Made by a program: the position numbers and the translations under genes
Assembly: GCA_900318775.1 (NCBI GenBank)
Contig: ONLY01000017.1
Span: forward strand, 1-56,794
Direction of reading: 5' to 3'
DNA length: 56,794 nucleotides
Origin: an uncultured Prevotellaceae bacterium
Lineage (GTDB): Bacteria; Bacteroidota; Bacteroidia; Bacteroidales; Bacteroidaceae
Shown here: positions 34,797 through 43,940 of the stretch, in pieces
Numbering within the stretch: the stretch's first letter is position 1
How the letters are laid out: each line of letters begins with the position of its first letter
The notes under the pieces: model-generated
What the model was told of the DNA's origin: nothing
Seen by the model: only the letters and a program-made list of their open reading frames with translations
Database searches by the model: none

Positions 34797-35723
34797 GTGC
34801 AACATTCAAGACTTTTTGTAGCAGCATTTTGTGGGGCTCTGTTCGCAACAGCGCATGCCCAACTGAGCGATCCACGGGAAAAATTCAGCATCTCTGCCGC
34901 TGTGGACGGTGCGACAAACACAGATTATTACTGGAATTTCCACAACGGGAAACGAGCAGAGGACGGACGCATGATACATGGCGTCAGCGCCAAGGTGAGG
35001 GCAAACGTAAAACTGGCAGGAAACCAGAAGTTCTCTCTTTCTGTCTCTCCTTTCTATAATTTCAGCAACCGGGAACTGCGTCCCGACACCCCCACTCCTC
35101 TTTTCGATGTGCCCAACGAGCATCACCACTACGGAGGCAGTTTGACGGCAAACTACAACACAAAGTGTTTCGGGAAACCGCTCACACTCATGGGCATGAG
35201 TTCAGGAAACTTTTCCCAATACGGATTCGAGGATGCCTCAGCCATGCTCGGAGGCTTCTTCTCCATCACACGCAACCAAAAGACCTTCTTGGCTCTCGGT
35301 GCCATTTACCTGTTCGGTACATCAGTTTCGTGGCCCCTCTACCCCATGTTCATCTACACGCACAAGTTCGATGACCGCTGGAGCATCAACTGCTTGGAAA
35401 CAAACAACTATCTTTACTATCAGGCATCGCCTACTGTGAAATACGCATTGGGCATGGAACTGGAGACAGACAAGATTTATCTCCGTCCCAAAGTAAAGGG
35501 TCTGCCCGAGAAAGCGGAAATAAGCCAAGTATCAGAGCGTTTCGGACTCTTTACCGACATTCAGGCCACAAAAGAGATTGCCATGAACTTTGGCATCGGA
35601 GTAACCGTCCCTTTCTACGGGCGACTGCGTGAGAGCGGACACAACTACACTTACATGAAAATGTATGACCACGTGAAGCCTTTCGTGAAGATGAGAGTGA
35701 AGTACAGCCTATTCAAGCAATAG
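34797..35723 (+). CDS. Predicted outer membrane beta-barrel protein
   Basis: A 308-residue protein with a signal peptide (ending near ATAHAQ) and amphipathic beta-strand patterning throughout (FSLSVSPFYNFS, LTANYNTKCFG, AMNFGIGVTVPFYG), ending in an aromatic-containing last strand (MRVKYSLFKQ). It resembles the DUF6268-type barrels of Bacteroidales; I am not certain of the family. The start is GTG at 34797; no ATG gives a signal peptide. Possible roles are a channel or surface barrel. It stands alone, divergent from the BASS gene. Confidence 0.7.
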   Translation: MQHSRLFVAAFCGALFATAHAQLSDPREKFSISAAVDGATNTDYYWNFHNGKRAEDGRMIHGVSAKVRANVKLAGNQKFSLSVSPFYNFSNRELRPDTPTPLFDVPNEHHHYGGSLTANYNTKCFGKPLTLMGMSSGNFSQYGFEDASAMLGGFFSITRNQKTFLALGAIYLFGTSVSWPLYPMFIYTHKFDDRWSINCLETNNYLYYQASPTVKYALGMELETDKIYLRPKVKGLPEKAEISQVSERFGLFTDIQATKEIAMNFGIGVTVPFYGRLRESGHNYTYMKMYDHVKPFVKMRVKYSLFKQ

Positions 35724-35868
35724 CCGGCAGACGAAGCATCATACATAACTCGTCAACAAACAAAAAGCTGTACTATTAATATCTTTTAACGTTCATTTTG
35801 CAAGATATCCTATACGAACCACGTACATACCAATAGATAGAAAATAACCAAAAGCAAAATGTTTTTTT

Positions 35869-37740
35869 ATGAACAAGAAAACCTTTATCACCCTCCTCTA
35901 TGTGCTCATAGCAATGGCTATACAAGCACAGAAACCAATTGTATGGGAAAAGCCTACAGCCTATATGGGGCAGTACAATTCCGAGTTTAACATTACCAAG
36001 GTGGAGCTGAAGCAGACCGAGACAGTGCTGCACATTACTGCCAACTACCCACCCAACCAATGGATTCGCTTTGCCAAGGAATCGTTCCTGCTGACGCCCG
36101 ATGGCAAGAAGTATGCCATCACAAGCGGTATAAAGACCAACGAGCAGGAGGCAAACCTTCAACTCGACTCGCTCTTCTGGATGCCAGAGAGCGGAACGGC
36201 CAATCTCGCCCTTCACTTCAAGCCCGTTCCGCTCGACACCAAGGAAATGGACTTTCTGGAGGGTTACGACGAACGCGATTTCAAGTTTTGGAACATTTGC
36301 AACGGCAATACCAAGACAAAACTAGCGATACCCGACGAATGGAAGGATGTGAAATACGCTAAAGACGAGACCCTTCCTGCTGCCAAGATTAATAAAGGCG
36401 TAGCAACCATCAAGGTGAAGATGTTAGGCTATAAGCCAGGCATGCACTTAAACTTCTATGTGGGCGGTTTCCAGCCACTAGGTTCTCTGGAACGCTTCGA
36501 CAAGGAGTTCGCCTTTGCCGATGATGGCACCTTGAAGGCGGAGATTCCCCTTTGGCTGGCCCTCGAAGTAACGGTGGGTGTTGAGGGAATGGCCTATTCT
36601 AACATCGTCATCGCTCCAGGAGAGGAGACCGACATTCTGATGAAAGTCACCTCAGACCATCGCCCATTCGTGGCCTTCAAAGGTTATCTTGCCAAGACCA
36701 ATATGGACTTGATAACAGTTGAGGACGAATTGGAGACAGACCAATCGGACGATAATACTTTCCTCAAAGTGAAGGATTGCAAGACGCCTGCAGAACGCAT
36801 GAAGTGCCTGACGGACATCTTCAACCAACGTGTCGCTGCCGTCAAGAAGAGTAAGTTTACTACAGCAGCAAAAGACTTGATTTGTATGGCAGCAGAAGAG
36901 GATTACGTGAAATGGACGCACCAGTTTGCATTCATGTTTAGCTGTTATTATGTGGACGAGGACGGAACGGTGGTTTGGTCTCAACGTAATCTCTTTGAGA
37001 ATATGGAGAAGAACAAGGATATGCTCACTCTGACAGAAGAAGGGCTAGAGCCGGCTTACAGTTGGAAGTACCTGAACGAGCCGACATCGCCGTGCAGCCA
37101 GACGTTCTGGGATGCACCACTGAGCGCGTACGACAAGAAAGCCGCAGAGAAGAATGCCTATAACAACGAGCTCAAGTGCATACAATCCTTGCTGCAGCCA
37201 GAGAATACTGGCCTTGCGAACACACTACTCGAAACCATGAAATATGAAGACTGCAAGAACGTGATTCGCGAGTATCAGGCAGAGCAGCAGCGCATTGCCA
37301 AGCAGTTGGCCAGCACACAAAGCGTATTCTATCAGAAGTTTGATGATGTAGCACCAGAGAATATTCTTCAGACCATCCTTGATAAGTATAAGGGCAAGGC
37401 TGTGCTCATCGACATCTGGGCCACATGGTGCGGTCCCTGCCGCGCTGGCCACAAGGCGATGGCGCCTCTGAAGGAACAGATGAAGGGGCAAAACGTCCAG
37501 TTCATCTACATCACCTCGCCCTCATCACCTTTGGCCACTTGGCAGGAGATGCTCAAGGATATTGATGGCGACCACTACTACCTGACCCAAGAACAGTACA
37601 AGTATATCCTCGAAAAGTATGAATCAGATGGTATTCCCACCTACGCCATTTACAACACGAAGGGTGAACAAACCTTCAAACATATAGGTTTCCCTGGCAA
37701 TGATGCCATCCGCAGAGAATTAGAGGCAGCAAGCAAGTAA
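35869..37740 (+). CDS. TlpA-like thioredoxin-fold exported protein
   Basis: A 623-residue exported protein. A signal peptide (MNKKTFITLLYVLIAMAIQA) is followed by about 480 residues of unassigned, partly helical sequence, and then a C-terminal thioredoxin domain with the redox motif WATWCGPCRAG (about 516-526) and the cis-proline region DGIPTYAIYN. It is probably a periplasmic thiol-disulfide oxidoreductase. The N-terminal region is typical of the large TlpA-like proteins of Bacteroidetes, possibly for substrate selection. It is monocistronic with a hairpin after the stop. Confidence 0.88.
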   Translation: MNKKTFITLLYVLIAMAIQAQKPIVWEKPTAYMGQYNSEFNITKVELKQTETVLHITANYPPNQWIRFAKESFLLTPDGKKYAITSGIKTNEQEANLQLDSLFWMPESGTANLALHFKPVPLDTKEMDFLEGYDERDFKFWNICNGNTKTKLAIPDEWKDVKYAKDETLPAAKINKGVATIKVKMLGYKPGMHLNFYVGGFQPLGSLERFDKEFAFADDGTLKAEIPLWLALEVTVGVEGMAYSNIVIAPGEETDILMKVTSDHRPFVAFKGYLAKTNMDLITVEDELETDQSDDNTFLKVKDCKTPAERMKCLTDIFNQRVAAVKKSKFTTAAKDLICMAAEEDYVKWTHQFAFMFSCYYVDEDGTVVWSQRNLFENMEKNKDMLTLTEEGLEPAYSWKYLNEPTSPCSQTFWDAPLSAYDKKAAEKNAYNNELKCIQSLLQPENTGLANTLLETMKYEDCKNVIREYQAEQQRIAKQLASTQSVFYQKFDDVAPENILQTILDKYKGKAVLIDIWATWCGPCRAGHKAMAPLKEQMKGQNVQFIYITSPSSPLATWQEMLKDIDGDHYYLTQEQYKYILEKYESDGIPTYAIYNTKGEQTFKHIGFPGNDAIRRELEAASK

Positions 37741-37746
37741 GCAATA

Positions 37747-37784
37747 AGGATTGTCTGCTGTTATATGCAACAGTGGACAATCCT
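37747..37784 (+). terminator. Terminator hairpin after the TlpA-like gene
   Basis: AGGATTGTC (37747-37755) pairs with GACAATCCT (37776-37784), with an inner CTGTT/AACAG stem. It is followed by a weak T-run 8 bases later. Confidence 0.65.
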
Positions 37785-37864
37785 CATGCTCTTTTACCCC
37801 CGGCTTATCGCCCTACTCTTCGTGGAGATATAGAAGAAAGAAAAAGTCTACAACTCATGAACGA

Positions 37865-38476
37865 ATGAAGAATAAAAGCATTGAGATACCAGAAGGCCTT
37901 CAGGAGGTGCTGCTCCATGCATGCTGTGCCCCATGCTCTTCTGCCATTGTGGAGTGGATGCTCGCACACGGCATCCGCCCTATCATCTTCTATTTTAATC
38001 CCAACATCTACCCACGCGAAGAGTATGATATCCGCAAGAACGAGAGCAAGCGCCACGCGGAAAGCCTGGGTTTGCGCTGGATAGATGGCGACTATGACCA
38101 TGAGGCCTGGCTGCAGCAAATCCAGGGGTTGGAAAACGAGCCCGAACGAGGCTCTCGCTGCCTCCGTTGCTTCCGTATCCGACTCACAGCCACAGCACTA
38201 CAAGCAAAGGCATTAGGAATCACCTATTTTGCCACCACTCTCGCTTCCTCTCGTTGGAAAAGCCTTGAACAAATCACACAAGCAGGATTAGCCGCAGAGG
38301 AAACCGTGGAAGGTACACGCTTTTGGGCACAGAACTGGCGCAAAGGAGGACTGCAAGACCGCCGCAACCAACTGCTGCACGAATACAACTTCTACAACCA
38401 GCTCTACTGCGGTTGCGAATTCAGCATACGTACTGCCGGACCTTCTACATGTTCGCTTAGAGAACTTGTTGAATAA
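37865..38476 (+). CDS. queH: Epoxyqueuosine reductase QueH
   Basis: A 203-residue QueH (former DUF208), which reduces epoxyqueuosine to queuosine in the wobble base of tRNAs in place of QueG. Cysteines typical of the family are all present: HACCAPC (C20, C21, C24), CLRCF, and the C-terminal YCGCEF, which bind an iron-sulfur cluster and an extra iron. The start at 37865 (MKNKSIEIPEG) was preferred over a longer frame from 37751, which runs through the preceding terminator. It is not in an operon with other queuosine genes. Confidence 0.93.
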   Translation: MKNKSIEIPEGLQEVLLHACCAPCSSAIVEWMLAHGIRPIIFYFNPNIYPREEYDIRKNESKRHAESLGLRWIDGDYDHEAWLQQIQGLENEPERGSRCLRCFRIRLTATALQAKALGITYFATTLASSRWKSLEQITQAGLAAEETVEGTRFWAQNWRKGGLQDRRNQLLHEYNFYNQLYCGCEFSIRTAGPSTCSLRELVE

Positions 38477-38548
38477 TAGAATGGAATAGAAGCAACACTC
38501 TTCAAGATGGAGAACAACGCCATCATCTACAAAAGTACAATGCCCTAC

Positions 38549-38598
38549 TGCGTTAAAGCGTGATGCCTCAACGCACTTTTGTGTGAGGCCCTAACGCA
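38549..38598. repeat. Imperfect palindrome after queH
   Basis: TGCGTT pairs with AACGCA and GCCTCA with TGAGGC in a 50-base imperfect palindrome. It may be the queH transcript end, though without a T-run. A lone -7-like box TACCTTTG follows at 38636-38643 without a clear -33. Confidence 0.4.
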
Positions 38599-38871
38599 CG
38601 TTGAATAATTAGGAATAGTTTACATTTTGGAGTTGTACCTTTGACCCAGCCATCAATGTCACACATATCACACAGTGTTATTTGATGACTACATGGTACA
38701 ACACAATATAGGAATCAATGCAATTGAACAGTTCTGGTGTGTAATGGTGATGCGTTCGAATTAATTTTCTGAAAGCGAAGCCTTTTTTATCAAAAAACGG
38801 TTGCTCTGATAAAAAATATTGATGAACAACAAAATGATGTAGGAAATGGATATAGTATATTAAAAAAGTCG

Positions 38872-38879
38872 TATCTTTG
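38872..38879 (+). promoter_or_regulatory. -7 box of the candidate structured RNA
   Basis: TATCTTTG followed by CA, the form used by other rightward promoters here. No good -33 is seen 19-21 bases upstream. Transcription would begin near 38886, ahead of the rod-like RNA and 267 bases before the next start codon. Confidence 0.5.
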
Positions 38880-38885
38880 CAATAT

Positions 38886-39114
38886 TGTTTCAGCAAATAC
38901 ATATAGTCCAATGGAAATATAATATTAAGGAACAAAAGACATAAAGAAAAGCGTCCACTTTTTATACTTGTTTTCCGAAATCGGCAAATAGAAGAAAACA
39001 GCAAGGATAGAAGTAGATGCTCACGCGATAGCGTGGGCACATTACTCGTTCAATGCTGTTTGGGTGTTTGCCGATACCTGGAAAACGTAGACGAAGTGAT
39101 TGTCCACGTTTTTT
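38886..39114 (+). ncRNA. Candidate rod-shaped regulatory RNA (6S-like)
   Basis: Six collinear helices fold this stretch into one long rod: 38947-38954 with 39106-39112 (one bulge), 38956-38960 with 39094-39098, 38970-38976 with 39080-39086, 38981-38988 with 39067-39074, 38996-39003 with 39054-39061, and a terminal 9-base stem 39018-39026 with 39031-39039 closed by a GATA loop. A symmetric 14/14-base internal loop lies between the last two. The 3' end is a T6 run. This resembles the architecture of 6S RNA (a rod with a large central bubble; a Bacteroidetes variant, 6S-Flavo, is known). The alternative is an untranslated leader of the gene at 39153. Confidence 0.5.
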
Positions 39115-39152
39115 GTATATTCTATTAATTCAAATACCTAAACAAATTGAAA

Positions 39153-39836
39153 ATGAAAACAAAATCATTTTTTCTATTATTGCTGTTTATAATAAGCACA
39201 CAAATTCATGCACAGAAATTTGAATGTCCCAAACTTTTTGAGGATGCTAAGTTGTGGAATAGTATAAAGGGAAATGACACAAAGAGAGCCTTAGAATTAA
39301 AAGACAAAGGATTTTATAAAATGGATGTTAACGGAAGTTTTGAATATGTGTATATAATGGAAACGACAGATAGTCTTAACATTAATACGTTAAGAAAAAT
39401 AGGTTTCGATTTTATTATGCATTATTTCAATATTAATAATGCTTCTCGAGCTAATATGGAGACAAATAGTCCTGTGGATGCTGTCATATTCCAAGGGAGT
39501 TTCCCTAAGATTGGTGGTTTTGAGTCAGGATTTGAATCAAACCGAGTGGATGCCGATGTGTTATTTGATATTCGTTTTAAGCCTAATAGAGTAAGATTTG
39601 CTATTAAAGTACAGAAATATAAAGTTGTTAAACTGTCTTCTATTACATTATCAAGCTTTAAACAAGTGTATGTTTCTGATTGTTTTCCTATCAAAGAAGA
39701 TTCTGATCATAAAAAGAGTTATGCAATGGCTTTTCTTAATGCAAATAGTAAATGTATGAATTATGCTTCATTCTTTCTTGATTATTTGAACAAGAATTTA
39801 AAAGTATCGCAACCTACCGATATAGAGGGATGGTAA
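39153..39836 (+). CDS. Exported protein of unknown function
   Basis: A 227-residue secreted protein with signal peptide MKTKSFFLLLLFIISTQIHA. No motif I can place. It is lysine- and asparagine-rich with AT-rich codons (for example AAAT, AATA runs), unlike queH upstream, so it may be a recent arrival. A strand-rich middle (VRFAIKVQKYKVVKLSS) could be a small beta domain, as in DUF4468-type proteins. The ATG at 39153 is used; the TTG at 39147 is less likely. It follows the candidate RNA by about 40 bases. Confidence 0.65.
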   Translation: MKTKSFFLLLLFIISTQIHAQKFECPKLFEDAKLWNSIKGNDTKRALELKDKGFYKMDVNGSFEYVYIMETTDSLNINTLRKIGFDFIMHYFNINNASRANMETNSPVDAVIFQGSFPKIGGFESGFESNRVDADVLFDIRFKPNRVRFAIKVQKYKVVKLSSITLSSFKQVYVSDCFPIKEDSDHKKSYAMAFLNANSKCMNYASFFLDYLNKNLKVSQPTDIEGW

Positions 39837-39890
39837 TCGTATTTATCAAATGGTCTGATTAAGGGCGAGTTGCTCGCTGCATAAAAATCT

Positions 39891-39915
39891 GATATCTGTG
39901 ATAATCACAGATATC
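39891..39915. terminator. Perfect 11-base inverted repeat
   Basis: GATATCTGTGA (39891-39901) pairs with TCACAGATATC (39905-39915) around a TAA loop, with no T-run. It lies 55 bases after the preceding stop codon. It may end that transcript or be a protein-binding site for the small lipoprotein gene that follows. Confidence 0.5.
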
Positions 39916-39993
39916 GCCCACTTCTCTGCAGTCAAACAGCATTGATTTTTGATTTCGAGGGAAGTGGGTTCTTGGACAATAAATATTTAATGA

Positions 39994-40221
39994 ATGAGGA
40001 AAGAAGTATTGTTTGTAGTATGTCTTGCAATGGTTGTATTGCTCTGTGGTTCATGCGATATGCAAGATGATGAAGTGTGGATATGCACGGGCCCAGAAGC
40101 ATACGTATGGCACAAAACGAGGAATTGTAGAGGTCTGAATGACTGCTCGGGCAGCATTGTGAAGAGGAATGTAAATGAATTGGGTAGCAAGTACCAGCGT
40201 AAATGTAAAATCTGTTATTGA
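39994..40221 (+). CDS. Small cysteine-rich lipoprotein
   Basis: A 75-residue predicted lipoprotein: signal VLFVVCLAMVVLLCGSC with the lipobox cysteine at 21. The mature part has the spaced pattern YVWHKTRNCRGLNDC followed by KRKCKICY at the end. This cysteine and histidine layout (H, C, C, then CxxC) is seen at the ends of many small Bacteroidales proteins and nuclease-linked domains and probably binds zinc. No partner is visible. It is AT-rich like its neighbour upstream. Confidence 0.7.
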   Translation: MRKEVLFVVCLAMVVLLCGSCDMQDDEVWICTGPEAYVWHKTRNCRGLNDCSGSIVKRNVNELGSKYQRKCKICY

Positions 40222-40553
40222 GAACACGCATGGGATATTAGAGAGCTAGCACACATCACAGCAATGGGAATGCGACGTTGGTGGATGCTTGACAGCCCTG
40301 TCTCTATGGGGATTCGACAACTTTATGCAGAAAGAGCACCACAGCTGTGGAGGATGAGGGCTTCTAAGCATAGTTCATGTATTCTATGTCATTGTAGTTC
40401 TGCCCTCTCAACTTTTTATGACGTGGGCAATAAACAAATCCGAGCAACCTGTGCACATACAGAGAAAAAGAGGCCATTCAACAGTTGGTTGTGAAAGAGT
40501 TGATAGCAGCATGGAGGGAACATGACACCCTCTATAGTAGAATGTCTAACCAT
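40222..40553. other. Gene-free stretch before uvrB
   Basis: About 330 bases with no supported reading frame, promoter pair or repeat on either strand. A short imperfect hairpin (AGAGGGTGTCATGTTCCCTC on the leftward strand, near 40516-40535) could end the uvrB transcript. Confidence 0.4.
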
Positions 40554-42584
40554 CTACTTGTTCAACAAATCCTCCAAGCGAATGATTTCTTGCTTGTACT
40601 CCTCTGCCTTGAGGAATTCAAGCTGTTTGGCTGCATCTTTCATCAGCTTGCGGTTGCGCTCAATAGCACGACGAAGTTCATCGGGAGTCATGGCATTGTA
40701 GATGGTGTCAGCCGCCGCCTCTGCTGCCAAGGATGCATTTTCCTCAATATACGCCTTACCTGCATAATCAACCGGCTTATGCTGATTGATAGCGATTTGT
40801 GCTTTCTGAATTTGGGTAGGTGTGATACCATGCTCTTCATTGTATGCCATCTGCTTCTTGCGTCGACGATTGGTCTCGTCAATGGTCTGCTGCATGGTCT
40901 CCGTAATGGTTTCGGCATACATGATGGCGAGGCCATGCACATTGCGTGCTGCACGTCCTATAATTTGAACAAGAGAGCGATGGTCGCGCAAAAAACCTTG
41001 ATAATCAGCATCGAGAATGGCGACAAGAGACACCTCGGGAATGTCAAGGCCCTCGCGCAGAAGGTTGATGCCGATGAGCACATCGTAAGTACCAGCACGG
41101 AAATCGTTGATAATCTCCACACGATCGAAAGTGTCCACATCAGAATGAATGTAGTTGGCCTTGATACCTACTTCATTGAAAAAAGCAGACACCTCTTCTG
41201 CCTGCCGCTTGGTAGAGGTGATGACCAACGTGCGCTCTCCTGCCTCGTTGCGACGATGAATCTCTTCCATCAAATCGTCCATAAAGTTCATTTTCGGACG
41301 CACTTCGATAGGTGGGTCTAACAATCCTGTGGGACGAATCAACTGTTCCACAACAACTCCTTCCGCGCGCTCCAGCTCATACTCAGCAGGCGTGGCAGAC
41401 ACATAGATGGTTTGGGGAGTCAGCTCTTCAAACTCTTCCAGACGCAAAGGGCGGTTGTCGAGCGCTGCAGGCAACCGGAAGGCATATTCCACCAGATTTT
41501 CCTTTCGACGGCGGTCACCGCCCCACATGGCTTTCACCTGTGGAATAGATTGGTGACTCTCATCAACAATGAGCAGAAAATCCTTGGGAAAGAAATCAAG
41601 CAAGCAATAAGGACGTTCACCTGCCGCACGACCATCGAAGTAGCGTGAATAGTTCTCAATGCCTGAGCAATGTCCCGTTTCCCGAATCCACTCCAAGTCG
41701 TTGGTCACCCGCAATTCAATCTGCTGAGCCCTATCCTTTTCACCGCGTTCCTCATAATAGGCAATACGTTCATGCAAGTCGTCCTCGATATCATGAATGG
41801 CCTTTTGAGTCTGCTCTTTCGTTGTCATGAAGAGATTGGCCGGATAGATTTTGTAGTCGGTATAGGAGGTGATGGGATAGAGTGTCTGGACATCCAATTC
41901 TTGAATATCCTCGATTGTATCATCAAAGTAGCAAATACGCAGAATCTTCTCATCATAAGCAAGATACACATCAACCGTCTCGCCTTTTACTCGAAATTGT
42001 CCACGTTCCAACTCATCAGCTGCAGCCAAGTCGTTATTGGTATAAAGCATGTCAACCAACTTGCGTCGAAGAGTCTCTTGAGGGAGGTCCTGATCCACAT
42101 GGACGGAAAAGATGTTGTCTGCATAACTGGTAGGGGCCCCCATACCATAAATGCACGAAACAGAGGATACGATAATGACATCTTGGCGGCCCGACAACAA
42201 GGCAGAGACAGCAGCCAAACGACTTCGGTCCAGCTCCTCATTGATAGCCAAATCTTTCTCAATGTAGGTGCCGGTTGATGGAATGTACGCCTCAGGCTGG
42301 TAATAATCGTAGTAACTCACATAATACTCTACTGCATTATGGGGGAAGAAAGCCTTCATTTCCGTGTAAAGCTGGTGAGCCAATGTCTTGTTGTGACTGA
42401 AAATGAGCGTGGGCTTTCCCACCCTCTGAATCACATTAGCCATCGTGAAGGTCTTGCCCGAGCCAGTCACACCCAACAGAACCTGCGCTGGCACACCATC
42501 CTGCACGCCTTGAGTCAATTGCTCGATAGCTTGCGGTTGGTCGCCCGTGGGCTGAAACTTTGAGGTGAGTTGGAATTCCATCAT
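40554..42584 (-). CDS. uvrB: Excinuclease ABC subunit B
   Basis: A 676-residue UvrB, the damage-verification helicase of nucleotide excision repair, acting with UvrA and UvrC. Walker A GVTGSGKT (38-45), the DNA-wedging beta-hairpin YYDYYQPEAYIPSTGTYIEK, DEAD-like VDESHQ, the helicase motifs LVITSTKRQAEEV and QIIGRAARN, and the C-terminal UVR domain (LMKDAAKQLEFLKAEEY), which binds UvrC. The start is at 42584 or 42581 (MMEFQLTSKF); a longer frame to 42698 enters the region of the divergent bamD promoter. A -7 box TAATTTTG at 42613-42606 is the likely promoter. Confidence 0.98.
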   Translation of the reverse strand: MMEFQLTSKFQPTGDQPQAIEQLTQGVQDGVPAQVLLGVTGSGKTFTMANVIQRVGKPTLIFSHNKTLAHQLYTEMKAFFPHNAVEYYVSYYDYYQPEAYIPSTGTYIEKDLAINEELDRSRLAAVSALLSGRQDVIIVSSVSCIYGMGAPTSYADNIFSVHVDQDLPQETLRRKLVDMLYTNNDLAAADELERGQFRVKGETVDVYLAYDEKILRICYFDDTIEDIQELDVQTLYPITSYTDYKIYPANLFMTTKEQTQKAIHDIEDDLHERIAYYEERGEKDRAQQIELRVTNDLEWIRETGHCSGIENYSRYFDGRAAGERPYCLLDFFPKDFLLIVDESHQSIPQVKAMWGGDRRRKENLVEYAFRLPAALDNRPLRLEEFEELTPQTIYVSATPAEYELERAEGVVVEQLIRPTGLLDPPIEVRPKMNFMDDLMEEIHRRNEAGERTLVITSTKRQAEEVSAFFNEVGIKANYIHSDVDTFDRVEIINDFRAGTYDVLIGINLLREGLDIPEVSLVAILDADYQGFLRDHRSLVQIIGRAARNVHGLAIMYAETITETMQQTIDETNRRRKKQMAYNEEHGITPTQIQKAQIAINQHKPVDYAGKAYIEENASLAAEAAADTIYNAMTPDELRRAIERNRKLMKDAAKQLEFLKAEEYKQEIIRLEDLLNK

Positions 42585-42730
42585 GTTCTCTACGTAATCG
42601 AGCTGCAAAATTACGACTTTCCCCCACAAATAACCATTAAAACGCCTTGTTTTTCTAAAGAAAAGTGAAATAATGGCAACGATGTTACACTCTTCCACAA
42701 AAAAAGCGTACCTTTGCAGTCACAATTATA

Positions 42731-43579
42731 ATGCACATGAGAAAATTCTTATCAATCGGAATGATTTCAGTTCTTTTGTTGAGTGCTTGTAACTCCTACA
42801 ACAGAGTGCTGAAATCAACTGATTATGATTACAAATATGAAGTCGCCAAAGAATGCTACGTAGCAGGTCAATACACGAGGGCATACCAGCTGCTGGAAGA
42901 GCTATTCATGGTGATGAAAGGCACCGACCGCGCAGAAGAGTCGCTTTTCATGTTGGGCATGTGCTATTATAACCTGCGCGATTATGAAACCGCATCCATG
43001 TATTTGGACCGCTACACCAAGTCATATCCCAAAGGAGAATACACGGAATTGGCACGCTTTTATAGCGGAAAGGCCTCCTTTATGGAAAGTCCAGACCCAC
43101 GTCTAGACCAATCCCCCACTTACACCGCCATCAGCCAACTTCAGGATTTTTTGGACTTCTATCCTTATTCAGACCTTCGGGAAGAGGTAACGGACATGCT
43201 ATTCGAATTGCAAAACCGCCTTGTGCAGAAAGAGTATGACAGCGCCAAACTTTACTACAATTTAGGTGGATACAACGGCAACTGTCCGAACGGCGGCAGC
43301 AACTATGAGGCCTGCATCATCACTGCGGAGAATGCGCTCAAGTCATTTCCTTACACTCGCTTGCGCGAAGACCTTTACATGATGATTTTACGTTGCCGCT
43401 ACCAGCTGGCACAACAAAGCGTAATAGAAAAGCGCGAAGAGCGCTATCGCCAAGCTATTGACGAATATTACGGTTTCAAAAATGAGTTCCCTGACAGCAA
43501 ATACATGAAGGAAGCAGAACAAATATTCAAACATTCTTCTTCAAAAGTTGAGTCTGGAACAACCGCATCAGCCAAATAA
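42731..43579 (+). CDS. bamD: Outer membrane assembly factor BamD
   Basis: A 282-residue BamD (YfiO) lipoprotein, part of the BAM complex that inserts beta-barrels into the outer membrane. Lipobox LLLSAC with Cys20, then TPR repeats starting at KYEVAKECYVAGQYTRAYQLLEE, and a second pair around SLFMLGMCYYNLRDYETAS and YFHFKNEFPDSKY-like YYGFKNEFPDSKYMKEAEQI. A -7 box TACCTTTG at 42709-42716 lies 15 bases before the start. It heads a three-gene run with rpoZ and the DUF4293 gene. Confidence 0.95.
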   Translation: MHMRKFLSIGMISVLLLSACNSYNRVLKSTDYDYKYEVAKECYVAGQYTRAYQLLEELFMVMKGTDRAEESLFMLGMCYYNLRDYETASMYLDRYTKSYPKGEYTELARFYSGKASFMESPDPRLDQSPTYTAISQLQDFLDFYPYSDLREEVTDMLFELQNRLVQKEYDSAKLYYNLGGYNGNCPNGGSNYEACIITAENALKSFPYTRLREDLYMMILRCRYQLAQQSVIEKREERYRQAIDEYYGFKNEFPDSKYMKEAEQIFKHSSSKVESGTTASAK

Positions 43580-43602
43580 AAAAAGAACAAATAAATAAAA
43601 CT

Positions 43603-43938
43603 ATGGATTTCAAGAAAACAAATGCACCTACCACTACTGTAACGCGCAACCTGATGGATCTCTGCCGCGACACAAACAATATCTATGAGAGCGTTGTCAT
43701 CATCGCTAAGCGCTCCAACCAGATTGCCGCTGAGATGAAAGATGAACTCAGCAAAAAGTTGGTAGAATTCGGTTCACACACTGACACACTTGACGAGGTG
43801 TTTGAAAACGAAGAGCAAATTCAGATTTCCCGCTACTACGAGCGTCTGCCAAAGCCCACACTCATTGCTACGCAGGAGTTCCTTGAGGACAACGTTTACT
43901 ATCGTAACCCCGCCAAGGAGGCTGACAGAAAGCTCTAA
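43603..43938 (+). CDS. rpoZ: RNA polymerase omega subunit (Bacteroidetes type)
   Basis: A 111-residue protein of the Rpb6/omega family as found in Bacteroidetes. It helps assemble RNA polymerase by clamping the beta-prime subunit. The pattern NIYESVVIIAKRSNQIA (about 26-42) is the omega core (ny..v.i.akRArqi). The C-terminal YYERLPKPTLIATQEFL is specific to this group. It sits 23 bases after bamD and 2 bases before the DUF4293 gene, a conserved order in Bacteroidales. Confidence 0.92.
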   Translation: MDFKKTNAPTTTVTRNLMDLCRDTNNIYESVVIIAKRSNQIAAEMKDELSKKLVEFGSHTDTLDEVFENEEQIQISRYYERLPKPTLIATQEFLEDNVYYRNPAKEADRKL

Positions 43939-43940
43939 TC

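Noticed and set aside
38678..39040. A 120-codon leftward frame between queH and the exported protein gene
   Set aside because: It runs antisense through the candidate rod RNA, with skewed composition and no motif.
39083..39114. Integron attC-like site before the 227-residue gene
   Set aside because: AACG and CGTT halves exist, but the full R and L box arrangement is missing, and the bases are better explained as the closing helices of the rod RNA.
40485..41321. A 278-codon rightward frame opposite uvrB
   Set aside because: It is a mirror frame of a strongly conserved gene and has no start signal.
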